Shown: in pieces, positions 61,567 through 64,000 of the stretch
Layout of the letters: each line of letters starts with the position of its first letter
How positions within the stretch are numbered: position 1 is the first letter of the stretch
DNA from: Nostoc sp. NIES-4103
GTDB lineage: Bacteria > Cyanobacteriota > Cyanobacteriia > Cyanobacteriales > Nostocaceae
Length of the DNA: 64,000 bases
Direction of reading: 5' to 3'
Assembly (NCBI RefSeq): GCF_002368335.1
Contig: NZ_AP018288.1
Coordinates: 8,000,356 to 8,064,355 of the forward strand
The notes under the pieces: model-generated
What the model saw: the letters and a program-made list of their open reading frames with translations, nothing else
The model's database searches: none
Told to the model about the DNA's origin: nothing
Position numbers and translations under genes: made by a program

Positions 61567-63303
61567 TTAGAAATAACTCCCTGATTTTCGATGTTCGATC
61601 GCAGTTACGCCATCATTTTCTAACACTTCTCCTTTATCGACTACGGCATAAATCAACAACCTATCACCACATTCGAGCTGGTTTTGTACTGTACATTCTA
61701 GATAGGCTAATGCCTCATTCAAAATCAAAGAACCATTAAGAGCAGTTCGTGTAGAAAGATTAGCAAAAGGATTATCGCCTAAAGCGCTATGACGAGAAAA
61801 ATATCGTCGGACATTTCTTCCTTCTTTAAGGACATTGAGTACAAATTTATCACCTGGATGACGCATTAAATCTGCGTTCTGCTCTTGAGCAATGGCAATC
61901 ATAATTCCTGGTGGGTTAAAAGTTGCTTGAGATACCCAAGAGGTTAAAATTCCTTTGTGGGTTTCTCCGTCACGAGTTGTGACAACACATAAAGAGCCAA
62001 TGATTCGCCCTACTGCTTGTTCAGTCCGGTCTATTTGCGCTTCTGTGACAGCTTGGCGAGGAGTACGCAGTTTTTTGGTTTTTTTCAAGGTTTGGGCAAA
62101 GGCAGCACCTGCTTGTTGACATTGTTGTAAAATCTCTGGTGTAGGACTGAACCGCACTCGAATAGTTTCAAACCCTAATCGATAATTGGCATCTTTGAGC
62201 TTACTTTCTATAACATCAACTGCCTCTCCACTCCAACCATAGGAACCAAACACTGCTGCTAACTTAGTTTTAGCGGCCGTTGATAAAACAATTCCTAAAG
62301 CTGTTTGAATTTGCGTTGGTGCGTGACCACCTAAAGTGGGTGAGCCAATAATAAAGCCATCGCAAGCTTCTACAATACGGGTGATCTCTGCGGGGTCTGC
62401 TAATTCACAGTTGATTGACTCTACATTCACTCCGTTTTCAATCAAACCTTGAGCAATACCATTAGCCAAAATTGCTGTATTTCCATAAGCAGAAGCATAC
62501 AGTAAAGCCACACTTAGCTCTTGAGATTTTTGTTTTTGAGACCATTGACGATAGTCATAGGTAAAACGGCTGAGGCTATAACGCACAACTGGGCCATGAG
62601 CAGGGGCATAAAATTTTGCGCCCAAAGCTGTTAATTTATCTAAGGCAGCTTCGACTTGTTTAGCTTGGGGTGCATGAAGACAGTCAAAATAGTAACGACG
62701 CTCTGCATCTAACGCTTTCCAGTCTTCATCAAACAGGGTATCTTCGCAGATATGAGCGCCAAAAAATTTGTCTGTGTAAAGAATTTTGGTCGCAGGATCA
62801 TAGGTACAAAGTCCATCTGGCCAGCGGGGAGTTGGTACTGTGATAAATGACAGTTCATGTCCTTGTCCTAAATCCAAAGTATCGTTATAGCGCACGGCTT
62901 GTATGCGTGATTCCCAATCAGGAAAAGCAGTTTTTAGAGTATTAGCAGCAGGACGAGAACAAATTAATGTGACTTGAGGAGCTTGAGCAAGCAATACCTC
63001 AAGGGTAGCTCTGCGGTTGGGGTTGACGTGACCGAGAACAATATAATCGAGGCTAGTGAAGTCTAGGTGTTGTGCTAGCTGCTGGAGGTAAATTTCCGTA
63101 AAAGATTCCCCAGGAGGGTCGATGAGGGCTTTTTTATCAGCTTGGATGAGATAAGAATTTGCGGTGGTTCCCCGTTGACGGGAATATTCAACCTCAAATT
63201 TTAGTCTTTCCCAAGTCCGCGATCGCAAGATTATGGTATTTTTACCAATCTCTGTAACCTGAACATCTCTAGGACGGTTGTGGGTGATTGTAGTTGCAGA
63301 CAT
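61567..63303 (-). CDS. flv1: A-type flavodiiron protein, Flv1-like
   Basis: From ATG 63303 the protein has 578 residues: a beta-lactamase-like domain (about 40-270), a flavodoxin domain (SVALLYASAYGNTAILANGIAQGL ... IIGSPTLGGHAPT, about 290-430), and the C-terminal flavin reductase domain of cyanobacterial A-types (GSLCVVTTRDGETHKGILTSWVSQATFNPPGIMIAIA). The canonical iron ligands HxExDH are HVNPNR here (92-97), so the Flv1/Flv2 non-canonical site applies. It works with Flv3 to reduce O2 at photosystem I. The longer frame to 63432 only translates tandem repeats. Confidence 0.88.
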   Translation of the reverse strand: MSATTITHNRPRDVQVTEIGKNTIILRSRTWERLKFEVEYSRQRGTTANSYLIQADKKALIDPPGESFTEIYLQQLAQHLDFTSLDYIVLGHVNPNRRATLEVLLAQAPQVTLICSRPAANTLKTAFPDWESRIQAVRYNDTLDLGQGHELSFITVPTPRWPDGLCTYDPATKILYTDKFFGAHICEDTLFDEDWKALDAERRYYFDCLHAPQAKQVEAALDKLTALGAKFYAPAHGPVVRYSLSRFTYDYRQWSQKQKSQELSVALLYASAYGNTAILANGIAQGLIENGVNVESINCELADPAEITRIVEACDGFIIGSPTLGGHAPTQIQTALGIVLSTAAKTKLAAVFGSYGWSGEAVDVIESKLKDANYRLGFETIRVRFSPTPEILQQCQQAGAAFAQTLKKTKKLRTPRQAVTEAQIDRTEQAVGRIIGSLCVVTTRDGETHKGILTSWVSQATFNPPGIMIAIAQEQNADLMRHPGDKFVLNVLKEGRNVRRYFSRHSALGDNPFANLSTRTALNGSLILNEALAYLECTVQNQLECGDRLLIYAVVDKGEVLENDGVTAIEHRKSGSYF

Positions 63304-63466
63304 AGGAACCTCGGTAATTGGGAATGGGGCATTGGGAATGGGGCATTGGGAATTGGGAATTGGGGATTGGTAATTGGTAATTGGTAATTGGTAATTGGTA
63401 ATTGGGGATTGGATTTTACTATTACCCATCACCCATTACCCATCACCCCTGCTCCCCTGCTTTGCC
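63304..63466. repeat. Heptamer repeat tract upstream of flv1-like gene
   Basis: GGGAATTGGGGATTGGTAAT-type units, four TTGGTAA copies, then CCCATCACCCATTACCC. It separates flv1 from the PsiE-family gene and probably contains little promoter sequence, so flv1 may be read from upstream. Confidence 0.75.
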
Positions 63467-63973
63467 CTACTCCCCAGTCCCGAATTTCGACTTGGTTCGA
63501 TTTCTATAGCGTTGAGATACTTGTTGTTCTGGGTCGATGCCTTCAAAGGTGGGAGGTAGCCAAACTCGGAGAATTAATAGTATTCCTAGCACTAATAAGA
63601 AGGCACAAGTCGCTAAAACTTGGCTCCAATTAGTTTCTAAAATACCTTTGACGATGACTTCTCTTAAAGCGGAAACAATGGAAACTTCCACAGCTACGCC
63701 AATAGATATTCGTTGTTCTTGTAAGTAAATAATTAACAGTCGGAATAACTCAACTAAGATGAGCAAGAAGAGAATATCAGCAGTAACAACATGAAAATCT
63801 AGCGGGGGTAGCAGAGAGAGAAACATATCTCTCACCTGTAACACCATGAAGCTAAATAAGCCTATACACAGGGAAATTACAATCACATCTTGGATAAATT
63901 CCAAGCTTCTGACAATGCGTCCGCGATTAATTTCATATAGGGAAATTGGGTTATCTTCAACAGGCTTATACAT
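63467..63973 (-). CDS. PsiE-family membrane protein
   Basis: This 168-residue protein has four membrane helices: VIVISLCIGLFSFMVLQVRD, ADILFLLILVELFRLLIIYL, the amphipathic VEVSIVSALREVIVKGI, and VLATCAFLLVLGILLILRVWLPP. The pattern LFLLILVELFRLLIIYLQEQRISIGVAVEVSIVSALREVIVKG is the PsiE signature (phosphate-starvation-inducible in E. coli). Its role in cyanobacteria is unknown. It is upstream of flv1 on the same strand across a repeat tract, so cotranscription is possible. Confidence 0.85.
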   Translation of the reverse strand: MYKPVEDNPISLYEINRGRIVRSLEFIQDVIVISLCIGLFSFMVLQVRDMFLSLLPPLDFHVVTADILFLLILVELFRLLIIYLQEQRISIGVAVEVSIVSALREVIVKGILETNWSQVLATCAFLLVLGILLILRVWLPPTFEGIDPEQQVSQRYRNRTKSKFGTGE

Positions 63974-64000
63974 GGCTTTTTGGGGACTGGGGACTGGGTA

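Noticed and set aside
63304..63432. 43-codon extension of the flv1-like gene
   Set aside because: The extension is only the translation of heptamer tandem repeats (NYQ, PITN, PIPN).

Overview
This window comes from a cyanobacterium, most likely a filamentous, heterocyst-forming member of the Nostocales. The evidence is dense GCGATCGC (HIP1) octamers, heptanucleotide tandem repeats between genes, and cyanobacterial or plastid-type genes: a CRR6-type NdhI maturation factor, a phytol kinase family protein, a Ycf55-like (DUF3685) response regulator, a FurC/PerR-like regulator, an A-type flavodiiron protein and a 49-residue PsaJ-like photosystem I peptide. No rRNA, tRNA, CRISPR array or full transposase was seen.

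Layout. 1-600: 5' part of a sugar-ABC solute-binding lipoprotein (minus strand). 742-5926: pilM-pilN-pilO-pilQ, the alignment complex and secretin of the type IV pilus. 6747-10967: Uma2 nuclease-like protein, HU, a CobD-like PLP enzyme and a flavoprotein of the disulfide-reductase fold without its redox cysteines. 11306-18640: phytol kinase family protein, REC-DUF3685 protein, a 1015-residue NACHT/pentapeptide STAND protein, a Fur-family regulator and CRR6. 18717-27693 (minus): a 1424-residue hybrid kinase, an M4 metallopeptidase fused to an alpha/beta-hydrolase, and a histone-deacetylase-fold hydrolase. 28196-36744: a secreted thioredoxin-like protein, a small acidic protein, a ClC transporter, gyrA overlapping lnt, and a DUF4870 membrane protein. 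36824-37553 (minus): two RiPP/bacteriocin-like small-peptide genes. 38397-43711: ilvD, two small proteins and a second hybrid kinase. 43859-44852 (minus): psaJ-like gene and a DUF4383 membrane protein. 45638-53152: a type I restriction-modification locus (hsdM, hsdS, hsdR) with an orphan xisI inside it. 53594-56105 (minus): OmpR-type two-component pair and a small secreted OB-fold-like protein. 56426-61358: a small membrane protein and an M16 peptidase pair (active plus inactive subunit). 61567-63973 (minus): flv1-like flavodiiron protein and a PsiE-family membrane protein.

The most striking property is repeat load. At least seven small inverted-repeat (MITE-like) families, named A-G here, fill the intergenic regions. 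One is nested inside another, and the uninterrupted 'empty site' copy is elsewhere in the window. Similar repeat sequences also lie in frame inside at least five coding genes (cobD-like, REC-DUF3685, NACHT, hybrid kinase, lnt), always in apparent linkers. The best candidates for undescribed biology are the double-glycine peptide gene with a Gly-Leu-Thr repeat core next to a Nif11 gene framed by perfect 25-bp inverted repeats, the orphan PsaJ-like peptide, the metallopeptidase-hydrolase fusion, and xisI inside the restriction locus. All functional calls rest on reading motifs by eye; no database search was run.
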